Below are positions 1 through 8,727 of a DNA stretch of 64,000 nt, in pieces. How positions within the stretch are numbered: the stretch's first letter is position 1; each line of letters begins with the position of its first letter. The stretch spans positions 4,092,001 through 4,156,000 of the forward strand of contig NZ_CP031967.1 of NCBI RefSeq assembly GCF_003443615.1, in the 5' to 3' direction. The notes beneath the pieces were generated by a model, which worked only from the letters and a program-made list of their open reading frames with translations, searched no databases and was not told where the DNA came from. This stretch comes from Alteromonas sp. BL110. GTDB lineage: Bacteria > Pseudomonadota > Gammaproteobacteria > Enterobacterales > Alteromonadaceae. The position numbers and the translations under genes were made by a program.

Positions 1-362
1 TTCCAAGTATGTAGTCGCCATCCTTCATAAGCAGCGTCGTTACTAGAATTATCCGCGTCTACCGCAGCGCGATTGTAATATAGTACCGCTTGATTAGATG
101 ACGGGGTAAATACAGGCGCAGGTAGACTCGGATCGGCCCCAGCTTCACACGCGTCGTTTGCTTCGTTAGGAACAAGCGGTGCGTCACATTGAATAGGAGG
201 CGGCGGCTCGCAGGCCGTTCCTGCTGCATTAGGTACATTGGGCACTTCACAAGTAAGCAAATCGTTTGTGCCTGACTCTACGCCAGAACCGCCGCAACCC
301 GTTAGTGTATAAGCGCCTACTAAAAGTAACGCGGTCCGCACTACTTTCTTTTTAGTAAACAT
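1..362 (-). CDS. Secreted lipoprotein with pullulanase-type N-terminal domain (partial, 3' end outside window)
   Basis: Open reading frame of 120 codons running off the left edge; only the N-terminus is visible. It starts at an ATG preceded by an AGGAG ribosome site. Residues 1-23 are a lipoprotein signal peptide ending in the lipobox LTGC (Cys23). Residues 24-85 are a Cys- and Pro-rich linker. From about residue 93 the protein reads AVLYYNRA...YEGWRLHTW, which resembles the start of the pullulanase-associated carbohydrate domain (usual form VHYHR...YDGWGLHLW). By family knowledge such lipoproteins are surface debranching or amylase-type enzymes acting on starch and glycogen. It lies 83 bp downstream of a TonB receptor gene on the same strand and is probably co-transcribed. 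The catalytic domain is not in the window, so the exact enzyme is inferred. Confidence 0.72.
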   Translation of the reverse strand, partial: MFTKKKVVRTALLLVGAYTLTGCGGSGVESGTNDLLTCEVPNVPNAAGTACEPPPPIQCDAPLVPNEANDACEAGADPSLPAPVFTPSSNQAVLYYNRAAVDADNSSNDAAYEGWRLHTW

Positions 363-391
363 AAAATTCTCCTGAATATTTTCGCTGTTTC

Positions 392-420
392 TGGCGACCG
401 AACGTTTTTGTGCGTCGCCA
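392..420 (-). other. Intercistronic stem-loop between TonB receptor and lipoprotein gene
   Basis: A perfect 7-bp inverted repeat (TGGCGAC / GTCGCCA, 15-nt loop) sits between the receptor stop and the ribosome site of the downstream lipoprotein gene. No T-run follows it, so it looks more like an mRNA processing or stability hairpin than a terminator. Confidence 0.4.
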
Positions 421-445
421 AATAAATTACCTAAGATGTTGTTTT

Positions 446-3400
446 TCATAGTTGGTATGTCATCCCTAGGTAATATTGGGTGCCAAAGTACTGAATAGTG
501 CCGGTTTGCTCTTGTGATGCGAAATAGCTTTTGGTTGGCTCATCCGTTAAATTGTTTACTTGAAACAGAACGCTCCAATTGTCGTTAATTTCGTAAGACG
601 CTTGGTAATCAATAACCAGTTCGTCATCAAAGTTAACAACCTGATCGTTAACCGCTACTTGCTGAGATACGAAGGCATCGCGATAGCGACTAGACAGGCG
701 AGTTTCAAACCCTTCGTACTCCCAGAAAACGGTTATTGTTGCGACATTTTCAGATAGCCCTGGTAAATTAGCGGCATAAACGCCATCGCCAAGGGTGCGC
801 TGAATTTCACTTTCTGTATAAGAGTAGCTTGCGCTAACCCCTAAACCTGACCATAACCCAGGTAGCATGCTGTAAATTTGCGTGTAGGCGACTTCTAGTC
901 CTCTAATGTAGCCACCTTCTGCGTTATTTACCGCAGTGCTATAGCTACCATTTTCTGTAGGCACAGTAACAAAGATAGGATCGCCGTTTTCATCCCTTGC
1001 TAGTTCAGCTTCTTGCCCTGCAAATTCTGGGGTTAAGTAGACTGGAACGCTTACGTTGTCTGGAATGACTACGCCGTTTGCTTCAAAGTCGTAAGGCTCT
1101 ATCTCAATGTCTTCTACAAACGACTCAATGTCCTTATAGAAGCCCGCTACAACCAAAGCACCTTCTGTATCTGAGAAGTAATATTCCCATGACACATCGT
1201 ACTGTGTAGCGTAAAACGGCTCTAAGTACGGGCTATTTCGGGCATTACCACTGACCCTTGCGGTAGGGTTTGATAAAGTAATTTCACCTGAGTCTCTGTC
1301 TTGGAACGCAGTAACTGTTTCAATAGTAGTAGACGCATTCGCCGCAAAACGGTTAATTGGCGCTCTTCCCATTACTTTTGCTGCCGCTACTCGAAGTTGA
1401 GTATCATCGTTTAGTTTAAAGTTCAGGTTAATAGAGGGCAGTACATCTGAATACTCGTGGCTGATTAACGCTGGACGGTAAAAATTATTGATGAGCCCTA
1501 CGTCATCTGTAATGTTTTGTGCGCCTGCTGTTGGGTCGCTTACCTCAACTGACGTACCCGTTTCTAAGTCTTGAATAAGCTGGGTAGCACGCTGCAGTGT
1601 AGTTGAGCTTTGCTTGCTTTTAACGTATCTAACACCGATATTACCTGTAACAGGAATACTGCCAATTTCGGTATTGATGTTTGCCATTAAGTAAGCAGAG
1701 TTTACGGTTTCAAATACATCACCGCTTTCTTGTAGTGTCCACGCTGTCGCCGGGCCTGTTCCTGGGCCATTAATAACCCCAGCAGCTCCCGGCCCCCATG
1801 TTTGAACAGGCTGCGGTCTACCTTCTGGGAACCAGGCATTAAGCGCACTGTTTAAATCCACTGATAAATAGCTTGGGAAATATCCAAAGTCACCGCTCCA
1901 ATCTACTTGCTCGGCCATTTCAGACGTTAGCTGAAGCGGCGGTTGACTGACTGAAAAGGCACTGTCATTACCGTATTCAAAGACAGAGCGATCGTTGTTG
2001 TACTCCCGATCTGAATAACGATACCCAAATTCAAAACCAGAGATGATTGGTACGTCTACGTAATACTGGAAGTCGACACGGTATGCATCTAGCTCATCTT
2101 TGTTTTCAAATGGATAGATACCGTACTTGCTCACCATGACGCGGTCTAAATCAGTAAAGGCATCAGTTTGATTAAAACCAATATCGGGCAGATTTAAGCC
2201 GTTTAGCAAATATGATATTTGAACGTTTTCATCAAACACTGGGTTGGCAACTGTCGCATCTTCGCCTACAAGCGACCATAACAAGCCGTTTCTAAAGTCA
2301 CTTTCAGCACTTGAACGAGATAGGTCAAACTGAACCGCTAAATCCGGCGATATTTCCCAGCTAGCATTAACACCTAAATTTGTAACACTATCGAAATCTT
2401 GATTGTCGTCGTTTACCAGTTCAACTCGGGTGAAGCTATTTTCTGTGCGAGAAAAAGTACCGCCAACGACGCTGTTGTTAACTACAACCGGGTTAGTAAT
2501 ACCCGCATTAATACCGCCTAACTTAACGCGAAAGCCCCGAGCAAATGCTTCAGAATCAAATTTTGAAATGAAGGCATCAGCTTTTAAAGTAAACGTATCG
2601 ATAGGCGCCCATTCAAACGCCGCAACGTAGCCATCGCGCGTTTCTTCACCGCCCTTGTGCTGCATCTCAAAACCTTCTGAAATGAGCTCACAGTTTGAAC
2701 AATCTGCCGGACCGTCGGTATCCCCTTCTAGACCATCAACATCTACCTGACCGTTATAAGCTAAACCGATGAACTGCGTAGAAACACTTGGTTGGAATAG
2801 ACGGGCATAGCCCAAAGACACACCTAGGGTATCGTCTAGAAACTTGCCTTGATAAGAAAAGCTTAGTCTATGACCGTATTCTGTAGCATCGCTTATTTCG
2901 GATGCTCTATCGTTATACATACCACGCATGTTGGCGCTGAACTTATGCTGCTCTTCTATGGCCAGTGGTGATGCTGTTTTTAGTTCTACCGTACCTGCAA
3001 TACCGCCTTCAATAAGCGATGCTTTGGGAGATTTATAAACCGCTGCCTCGCTTATCAGTTCAGACGGATATTGGTCAAACTCTATAGCGCGACTTCCACT
3101 GGTGGATACCTGCTCTCTACCGTTTAACGTAGAAAAAACAAAGTCGCCTGATAAACCGCGAATATTTATTTGTGCTGCTTGTCCGCCGGTACGAACTGCC
3201 GAGATACCTGGCAAACGTGTCAGTGCATCAGCCATAGATACATCTGGGAGCCCGCCAAGGTCATCTGCAGATATTTGCTCAGAAACCGTGTCAGAGAAAC
3301 GTTTTTGGTTGAGTGATTGGATTAAGCTGGTACTAAAACCACGTACTTCGATACGCTCTAAGGTATCTTCTTGCGGTCGTTCAACTTCATCTGCGGGTGT

Positions 3401-3496
3401 GTCTGGTGACTCTTGGGCATAGAGCGGAAACGCACTAAATGCGACCCCACTACTGATCAAGGCCGCCATGATGGTGCTGGGTTTGAATGTTTTCAT
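446..3496 (-). CDS. TonB-dependent outer-membrane receptor, probable oligosaccharide uptake
   Basis: A 1016-residue outer-membrane receptor. The start is placed at MKTFKPS because an AAGGATG ribosome site precedes it and the signal peptide (ending at PLYAQ) follows directly; a longer frame begins 17 codons upstream but adds only leader sequence. After the signal peptide come a TonB-box-like stretch (ERIEVRG), a plug domain (SEQISADDLGGLPDVSMADALTRLPGI, split here as it spans roughly residues 72-98) and a beta-barrel ending in an aromatic residue pattern typical of barrel C-termini (YLGMTYQL). Size and plug wording match the Caulobacter-MalA type of receptors used for maltodextrins and other glycans. 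The flanking halogenase gene and pullulanase-like lipoprotein support a carbohydrate substrate. The exact ligand is inferred. Its own promoter lies at 3606-3634. Confidence 0.93.
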   Translation of the reverse strand: MKTFKPSTIMAALISSGVAFSAFPLYAQESPDTPADEVERPQEDTLERIEVRGFSTSLIQSLNQKRFSDTVSEQISADDLGGLPDVSMADALTRLPGISAVRTGGQAAQINIRGLSGDFVFSTLNGREQVSTSGSRAIEFDQYPSELISEAAVYKSPKASLIEGGIAGTVELKTASPLAIEEQHKFSANMRGMYNDRASEISDATEYGHRLSFSYQGKFLDDTLGVSLGYARLFQPSVSTQFIGLAYNGQVDVDGLEGDTDGPADCSNCELISEGFEMQHKGGEETRDGYVAAFEWAPIDTFTLKADAFISKFDSEAFARGFRVKLGGINAGITNPVVVNNSVVGGTFSRTENSFTRVELVNDDNQDFDSVTNLGVNASWEISPDLAVQFDLSRSSAESDFRNGLLWSLVGEDATVANPVFDENVQISYLLNGLNLPDIGFNQTDAFTDLDRVMVSKYGIYPFENKDELDAYRVDFQYYVDVPIISGFEFGYRYSDREYNNDRSVFEYGNDSAFSVSQPPLQLTSEMAEQVDWSGDFGYFPSYLSVDLNSALNAWFPEGRPQPVQTWGPGAAGVINGPGTGPATAWTLQESGDVFETVNSAYLMANINTEIGSIPVTGNIGVRYVKSKQSSTTLQRATQLIQDLETGTSVEVSDPTAGAQNITDDVGLINNFYRPALISHEYSDVLPSINLNFKLNDDTQLRVAAAKVMGRAPINRFAANASTTIETVTAFQDRDSGEITLSNPTARVSGNARNSPYLEPFYATQYDVSWEYYFSDTEGALVVAGFYKDIESFVEDIEIEPYDFEANGVVIPDNVSVPVYLTPEFAGQEAELARDENGDPIFVTVPTENGSYSTAVNNAEGGYIRGLEVAYTQIYSMLPGLWSGLGVSASYSYTESEIQRTLGDGVYAANLPGLSENVATITVFWEYEGFETRLSSRYRDAFVSQQVAVNDQVVNFDDELVIDYQASYEINDNWSVLFQVNNLTDEPTKSYFASQEQTGTIQYFGTQYYLGMTYQL

Positions 3497-3605
3497 TGGT
3501 GTCCCATCCTTGTTTATTATCGACATTTTTAGGAATACCACACCCAAAAATGCCTCTTATGGAATACCAAATACTACTGGTTTGTATAAAAAGGGAGCAA
3601 TGCTA

Positions 3606-3634
3606 TGCATACGTATTCATTTACATATGCGCAA
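3606..3634 (-). promoter_or_regulatory. Promoter with LacI-type operator overlapping the -10 box (TonB receptor 1)
   Basis: Read on the minus strand: -35 TTGCGC (3634-3629), a 17-bp spacer, and -10 TATGCA (3611-3606). A near-palindrome TGCATACGTATTCA (3606-3619, core ATACGTAT) covers the -10 box, as a LacI-family repressor site would. The same arrangement with the same spacing occurs upstream of the second TonB receptor. The predicted transcript would start near 3599, about 100 nt before the start codon. Confidence 0.6.
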
Positions 3635-3695
3635 CATATATTTAATTTTCATTATTTTTTAGCCATTTAGTTAACACTTTTTTATCAGAAATAAA

Positions 3696-3717
3696 AAAGC
3701 AGCCATATGGCTGCTTT
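3696..3717 (-). terminator. Rho-independent terminator after the halogenase gene
   Basis: Perfect palindrome AAAGCAGCCA / TGGCTGCTTT followed on the minus strand by a T-rich run (TTTTTTATTT). It ends the halogenase transcript before the downstream receptor promoter. Confidence 0.8.
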
Positions 3718-3789
3718 GTTGAATTCACTTTTATCTCACCCGCGTGTGCATCAAAAATGCATCGAATAACGTAGAAAAACTCCGAAAAC

Positions 3790-5310
3790 CTACCTCAGTG
3801 AACGCTTGTACTTCGCAACCATTCCATTTATGTAATCGTCGTGTGAAGGCAATTTAGCAATAGGCTCTCTTTTGAGCTCCAGTAACTTTGTTAACATTTG
3901 GCTTAATTGCGCATCGGGTACGCTATTCACCAAGCCATGGTAATCCTTAGGCATTACGCCCTGACCGTATAAGACTTGAAGCCAAGAACTTTCAAGGAAA
4001 AGGTCGTTCTGCTCTCTCTGAAGCACGCCATTTTCTTTAAAAAGTTCAATCTTATGGGCTAAAGAGTCGGGCAACGTGATGTTGCGCATATCGTTAAAAA
4101 AGGCGCTGTCCGTTCTTTCATTCACTGCATAATGTAAAACCAGAAAGTCTCTTATTTGTTCAAATTCCACTTCTGACTGTTTATTGTATTCGTCAATTAG
4201 GCTCTTTGTCACACCGTTGTGCGGAAACAGCTGAATTAGACGCACAATTGCTGATTGAATAAGATGAATGCTTGTTGATTCTAAAGGCTCTAAAAATCCA
4301 CTTGATAGACCTACCGCCACCACGTTTTTATACCATTGCTTTCGTCTTCTACCGGTTGTAAATTTTATCAACTTTGGATCGGCAAGCGGTTTAGTATCTA
4401 GGTTTGATAATAAAGTGTCACAGGCTTGGTCGTCGCTTATATAGCGAGAACTATAAACGTGACCGTTACCATTCCTATGCTGTAACGGTATTCGCCATTG
4501 CCACCCTGCTTTGTGTGCTATGGAGCGCGTGTACGGTGCGGTGTGTTTGTGCCTTTCAGACGGAACAGCCAGCGCACTGTCACAGGGTAATAAGTGAGAC
4601 CAGTCGTCATACCCCGCCCCTAGAGCACCTTCAATCAACAAGCCTTTGAAGCCGGTGCAATCTATAAATAAATCGCCTTCAATGACTTCTCCACTTTCCA
4701 AATGAAGCGCTTGTATATATCCGCTGTCAGTAAAACGTTGAACACGAGCAATCTTGCCCTCTACACGCACTACGCCCATTTGTTCGCTTAGCTTTCGCAA
4801 GTACTGCGCATACAAACTGGCGTCAAAATGGTATGCAAATGGAAGTTCTAAAACGGGGTCTTTTGCATTAATTTGAGCGAACTTTCCCGCTTCCGCCGCG
4901 AGATAATTAAGATCATAATCCCACAAATCGTTTTCTAAACCTTGTTGGCGAGCCTTCACCCAGTAGTGATGGAAATGACAAAACGCCATGCTTCTGCCAG
5001 GAGCTCCGAAGGTGTGGAAGTAACTTTCTCCTTTAGTCTTCCAGTTCTCAAAACGAATAGCGAGTTTAACCGTAGCTTTAGTGTCGTGAATGAACTGAGC
5101 TTCGTCTATACCCAATACTTGATTTACGAGTCGAATTGGGGGAATGGTTGCTTCTCCAACTCCAACTGTACCTATGGCTTCAGATTCCACAAGGGTAATT
5201 TCAATAGCCTGTCCAAGCAGCTTTTTCAAAAGTGAAGCAGCTAACCAACCTGCAGTACCGCCTCCTGCTATTACAACGCGGTTTATAGATTTTTTTAGAG
5301 GGGTAAACAT
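3790..5310 (-). CDS. Flavin-dependent halogenase of the tryptophan halogenase family
   Basis: A 506-residue protein of the usual family length. It shows the FAD-binding GGGTAGW motif at residues 16-22, GVGEATIPP at 50-58, a lysine at residue 82 in the position of the catalytic lysine of PrnA/RebH (in VKLAIRFENW), the halogenase signature WQWRIP at 270-275, and the LEPLESTSI segment (340-348) that carries the second catalytic glutamate. Known members use FADH2, halide and O2 to halogenate an aromatic substrate; a partner flavin reductase is needed and none is seen nearby. It lies between two TonB-receptor genes. Members in such receptor loci are common in Caulobacter, Xanthomonas and Alteromonadales and their substrates are mostly unknown, so tryptophan should not be assumed. 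Confidence 0.9.
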   Translation of the reverse strand: MFTPLKKSINRVVIAGGGTAGWLAASLLKKLLGQAIEITLVESEAIGTVGVGEATIPPIRLVNQVLGIDEAQFIHDTKATVKLAIRFENWKTKGESYFHTFGAPGRSMAFCHFHHYWVKARQQGLENDLWDYDLNYLAAEAGKFAQINAKDPVLELPFAYHFDASLYAQYLRKLSEQMGVVRVEGKIARVQRFTDSGYIQALHLESGEVIEGDLFIDCTGFKGLLIEGALGAGYDDWSHLLPCDSALAVPSERHKHTAPYTRSIAHKAGWQWRIPLQHRNGNGHVYSSRYISDDQACDTLLSNLDTKPLADPKLIKFTTGRRRKQWYKNVVAVGLSSGFLEPLESTSIHLIQSAIVRLIQLFPHNGVTKSLIDEYNKQSEVEFEQIRDFLVLHYAVNERTDSAFFNDMRNITLPDSLAHKIELFKENGVLQREQNDLFLESSWLQVLYGQGVMPKDYHGLVNSVPDAQLSQMLTKLLELKREPIAKLPSHDDYINGMVAKYKRSLR

Positions 5311-5364
5311 AAACGTCTCGAATTTATCAGCTACTATTAACTATTTTTCTTTATACAAAAAAGA

Positions 5365-5422
5365 AAAGCCACCGTTTGCTTTCTTTTAGCATAGGCTAAA
5401 ACAAAAAGCAGCAGGTGGCTTT
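5365..5422 (-). terminator. Probable terminator after TonB receptor 2
   Basis: Outer stem AAAGCCACC / GGTGGCTTT with a 40-nt loop that itself holds a TTTTAGC...GGCTAAAA hairpin. On the minus strand it is followed by TTTCTTTTTTGT. It lies between the receptor stop and the halogenase start, so it may reduce read-through into the halogenase gene. Confidence 0.65.
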
Positions 5423-5437
5423 ACACACACGAAGTGA

Positions 5438-8254
5438 TTAGAACTTGTAGTTGAAACCTAACAAGTAGTTTGTTCCGTACGTCTGGAACTGTGTAATTTG
5501 GCGCCCGTCAGCAGCAGATGCTTGAATGTCGTCCTCGTCAGTTAAGTTCTGCGCCTGAAGCGTTACACGTAAACCCTCTAGATAATCGATACCAGATTCG
5601 CCAAAGTCATAACCAATCTGAGCATCAACAAGCGTTCCGCCCTGCTTAGTTGCGTCAACTAACGCAAGACTTAAACCTCGCTCTTCTGTCAAATATGGGT
5701 CGCGCTTTGTCGCAGCTAAACGGAACTCGAAACCGTTGCTTTCGTAGAAGAAAGTCATGCTGTAAGACTCTTCAGAAAGGCCTGGAATTCTTGTCTCACT
5801 TTGACCTGGCGCTGCATCAACTTCACCGTCCATGAAGGTGGCGCTTGCAAATAAGCCAAAGCCTTCTAGAGATTCATGCACTAGGTCGAATGGTAGCGAG
5901 CCCTGTAATTCGTAGCCACGTACAAAGCCTTCAAAGCCGTCTAGCACGCTACCTACTTGACCTTCAAATAGCACTGGTGCTTGGCCTTCAGAACCTTGAT
6001 GAAGCTCTGGAATATAGAAGTCAGTAAAATCAGCTACTAGCGATGTACTACGGTGCCAGTTTTTGATGTCTTTGTAGAAGAAAGACACTGCGACGTATCC
6101 CGTATCAGCGAAATAGTTTTCATACGCTAAGTCGAATTGATTCGCTTCAAGAGGACGAAGTTCTGGGTTTCCAGCACTACCGCTCCAAGGACCGTTTTCA
6201 ATGTCCGTGCTTTCAATTTGGTTATCGTTGAATGAAAAAGTTACCTGTGTATTCGGGCGCATATCATCCATACGCGGACGAGAAATCACTTTACTTAAAC
6301 CTAGTCGTACAAACTGACCTTCTGCGACTTCAGCAGATAGGTTCAAAGTTGGTAGCACATCTGTGTAGTCAGCTCCACCGCTAATAGGATTAGCAATCGT
6401 GTAACCTTCTGTATCTGATGTAGTTGAGAAACCTGTAGACTGTTGGTCTGCATTTACAACTTGAACACCTACATTACCGCGTACCCAAATATCACCGAAC
6501 TCCATTTCTAGGTCCAGTTTGGTATAAAGCGTAATGAGTTCTTCGTCCACCGTGTAGGTATCACCTAAGCGGTCGTTTTGAACGCGGCTTGCATCGCTCT
6601 CAATGTAATATCCGCTTTCATATAAACCCAGTGAATCATACGCTAAAACACCTTCGATACCGATGAAATCAAGATTTGCAACACCTAATACATCTGGGAT
6701 TGCTGCATCATTTGGATAGGTAGGGGCTGTTAAGTATGCACCATTGTTATCTTTAGATTTTGATCGGTCAGAATATACTACCCCTGCCGAAAGACCAGTA
6801 ATCACACCCCAGTCTACATAACCTTTTAGGTCGAAGCGCAATGTATCTAGCTCTTCTTCAAAAACAGGCTGGTTTACAAAACCGTCTTGACCGTCAGACT
6901 CTAATAGAGGCGGCGCGCCCCATGCTTGTGGACCAGCTAGCGTAATAAGTGCGGGGTCAGTTAAGTCAACTGGAGCAATAGTTGGGTGATCTGAAAACAC
7001 TGCGCCTGTTGACGTCATTTCCCAACTACGGGCGGTAAGAGGACGCCCATCGGTTCCAGCTCGACCAACACCTGAGTAACTTTCTACGTCAATAATCTCT
7101 TTTTCTACTTTGCCTGTAGAATAATCAACTTCTAATGTCCAAGAATCGTTAATCTGGTATTCAGCATTGATACCTACAGTAGTTAGATCAGCTTCCTGCC
7201 GACGGGCGTCGTTTCGCACAACACTGTAGAAACCGTCAGAGTATCCGCTAGTGACAAGACCGTCTTCAACCCCAGTAATGGTATAAGCACTGGTGCCCCA
7301 CTCTGCACCACCTTCTTCAAGACCGCGCCGAACATCGTCTTCAACGAAATCGATGTAAAGCGCATCAAGCTGAATATTTAATCTGTCAGTAGGCGCCCAT
7401 TCGACTACAGCGGCGAATGAGTCACGCTCTAACATGGCTGAGCGCACGAAAGAATCATGACCACCAAGTACAACTGTATCCTCTGGTACGTCTACAGGGT
7501 CGAGTTCACGGCGCTCATTATCAAAATTAATACCCGCGTATCCCCAGCCACGAAATTGTTGTTCTTGACGAGGCGATTCCATTGTTGCAACAGTTAGTGC
7601 CAAACCAATGGTATCATCTGCGAATTGGTCGACAAAGTTAACAGAAACACGGTGGCCGTCATTATCAAAATCAGGGTTCGGAGAGTCTTCAGCGTTTTTC
7701 TCGAACGTACCATTTACGGTAAACGTGCTTTCTGCTGTGAGGGGCTTAACCGTTTGAAGGTCAATAGAGCCACCGATGTTTTGCGTGGTCATGCCCGCTT
7801 CTGGCGTCTTGTATACCAAAATGTTTGAAATGATTTCCGTAGGATAGAGGTCAAACTCAACCCCGCGGTTGTCACCCATCCCCAAAAGCTCACGACCATT
7901 TAAAGACGTCCCAACGTAGTTTTCGTTGAAACCGCGGACCGAGATACCACTTGTACGACCGTTACGGCGCTCACCAGTAACACCTGGTAAACGTGCAATC
8001 GACTCTGCAATACTTGTATCTGGTAGCTTACCAATGTCTTCAGCTGAAAGCGCTTCAACAATAGACGTGTTATCCATTTTGATGGCTTGAGCACGCTGTA
8101 GGCTTCCGCGTATACCGCTCACCTGAATAACTTCCAGGTTAGCTTCATCAACAGCATCAGCATTTGCTTCTTGAGCAAGTGCAGGAGCGCTACCAAACGC
8201 CATGCCACCAGAAATAAGCGCAGCTTTAATTAGGTTGGGTTTAAATTGTTTCAT
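5438..8254 (-). CDS. TonB-dependent outer-membrane receptor, maltodextrin-type
   Basis: A 938-residue receptor; the start is placed at MKQFKPN, directly before a signal peptide ending PALAQ, parallel to the MKTFKPS start of the other receptor (a longer frame adds 22 codons of leader). Features in order: TonB-box-like VIQVSGIRG, plug domain with LSAEDIGKLPDTSIAES and LPGV, VRGF motif, long beta-barrel, C-terminal phenylalanine (GFNYKF) typical for barrel insertion. The plug is close to that of Caulobacter MalA-type receptors, which import maltodextrins with ExbBD-TonB energy. The two receptors of this locus differ greatly after the signal peptide and are not a recent duplication. The specific glycan is inferred from context only. 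Confidence 0.93.
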   Translation of the reverse strand: MKQFKPNLIKAALISGGMAFGSAPALAQEANADAVDEANLEVIQVSGIRGSLQRAQAIKMDNTSIVEALSAEDIGKLPDTSIAESIARLPGVTGERRNGRTSGISVRGFNENYVGTSLNGRELLGMGDNRGVEFDLYPTEIISNILVYKTPEAGMTTQNIGGSIDLQTVKPLTAESTFTVNGTFEKNAEDSPNPDFDNDGHRVSVNFVDQFADDTIGLALTVATMESPRQEQQFRGWGYAGINFDNERRELDPVDVPEDTVVLGGHDSFVRSAMLERDSFAAVVEWAPTDRLNIQLDALYIDFVEDDVRRGLEEGGAEWGTSAYTITGVEDGLVTSGYSDGFYSVVRNDARRQEADLTTVGINAEYQINDSWTLEVDYSTGKVEKEIIDVESYSGVGRAGTDGRPLTARSWEMTSTGAVFSDHPTIAPVDLTDPALITLAGPQAWGAPPLLESDGQDGFVNQPVFEEELDTLRFDLKGYVDWGVITGLSAGVVYSDRSKSKDNNGAYLTAPTYPNDAAIPDVLGVANLDFIGIEGVLAYDSLGLYESGYYIESDASRVQNDRLGDTYTVDEELITLYTKLDLEMEFGDIWVRGNVGVQVVNADQQSTGFSTTSDTEGYTIANPISGGADYTDVLPTLNLSAEVAEGQFVRLGLSKVISRPRMDDMRPNTQVTFSFNDNQIESTDIENGPWSGSAGNPELRPLEANQFDLAYENYFADTGYVAVSFFYKDIKNWHRSTSLVADFTDFYIPELHQGSEGQAPVLFEGQVGSVLDGFEGFVRGYELQGSLPFDLVHESLEGFGLFASATFMDGEVDAAPGQSETRIPGLSEESYSMTFFYESNGFEFRLAATKRDPYLTEERGLSLALVDATKQGGTLVDAQIGYDFGESGIDYLEGLRVTLQAQNLTDEDDIQASAADGRQITQFQTYGTNYLLGFNYKF

Positions 8255-8371
8255 AAAACGGGTGTCCCATACGGTTATAGTTGTTGTCTTTTTGTTGTTC
8301 TTATGACAAATAAATGACAATACATCTCACGGGGACAATGCTATAGATGCCCTGAGTTTTGCACAATTGCC

Positions 8372-8400
8372 TGCATACGTATTCAATAAAATATATGCAA
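8372..8400 (-). promoter_or_regulatory. Promoter with LacI-type operator overlapping the -10 box (TonB receptor 2)
   Basis: On the minus strand: -35 TTGCAT (8400-8395), 17-bp spacer, -10 TATGCA (8377-8372). The near-palindrome TGCATACGTATTCA (8372-8385) overlaps the -10 and is identical over 14 bp to the one at 3606-3619. A start near 8365 would give a leader of about 110 nt, similar to the other receptor. Confidence 0.6.
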
Positions 8401-8667
8401 CACCGTTTTAACAAGTCGCGATTTCAAAGTGATGTAATTTTACAACATAAACCGGACTTAACAGTCTATATGTAAAATTTTTATGAAATTATGTTTCATG
8501 CAAACAGTGTCCTTATGCTCGGAAAAAAGATATGCAAGCAATGTCGATACTAGGTCTAATAAATAGTAGAAAGGGTATTAAACGCGTGATTTGTTACTCT
8601 TACTAATAGCCAAAATACTATAAAAACCTATTTAACAGTTTCGTGTAATTCAAGGCGACTTAAAGCA
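8401..8667. other. Intergenic stretch, no gene seen
   Basis: AT-rich sequence between the receptor promoter and the esterase terminator. I see no open frame with a ribosome site and no clear repeat in it. Confidence 0.5.
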
Positions 8668-8695
8668 AGAAAGCCTCGTAAAAACGAGGCTTTCT
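8668..8695 (-). terminator. Rho-independent terminator after the esterase gene
   Basis: 11-bp perfect stem AGAAAGCCTCG / CGAGGCTTTCT with a 6-nt loop. On the minus strand it is followed only by a weak T-stretch. It lies about 30 bp past the esterase stop codon. Confidence 0.72.
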
Positions 8696-8727
8696 AGAGA
8701 TGGTAGCTAATAACGGCCTACTAATTT

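Noticed and set aside
446-8254. The two TonB receptors as a tandem duplication
   Set aside because: Apart from the signal peptide and general plug motifs the proteins are too different; only the promoters are nearly the same.
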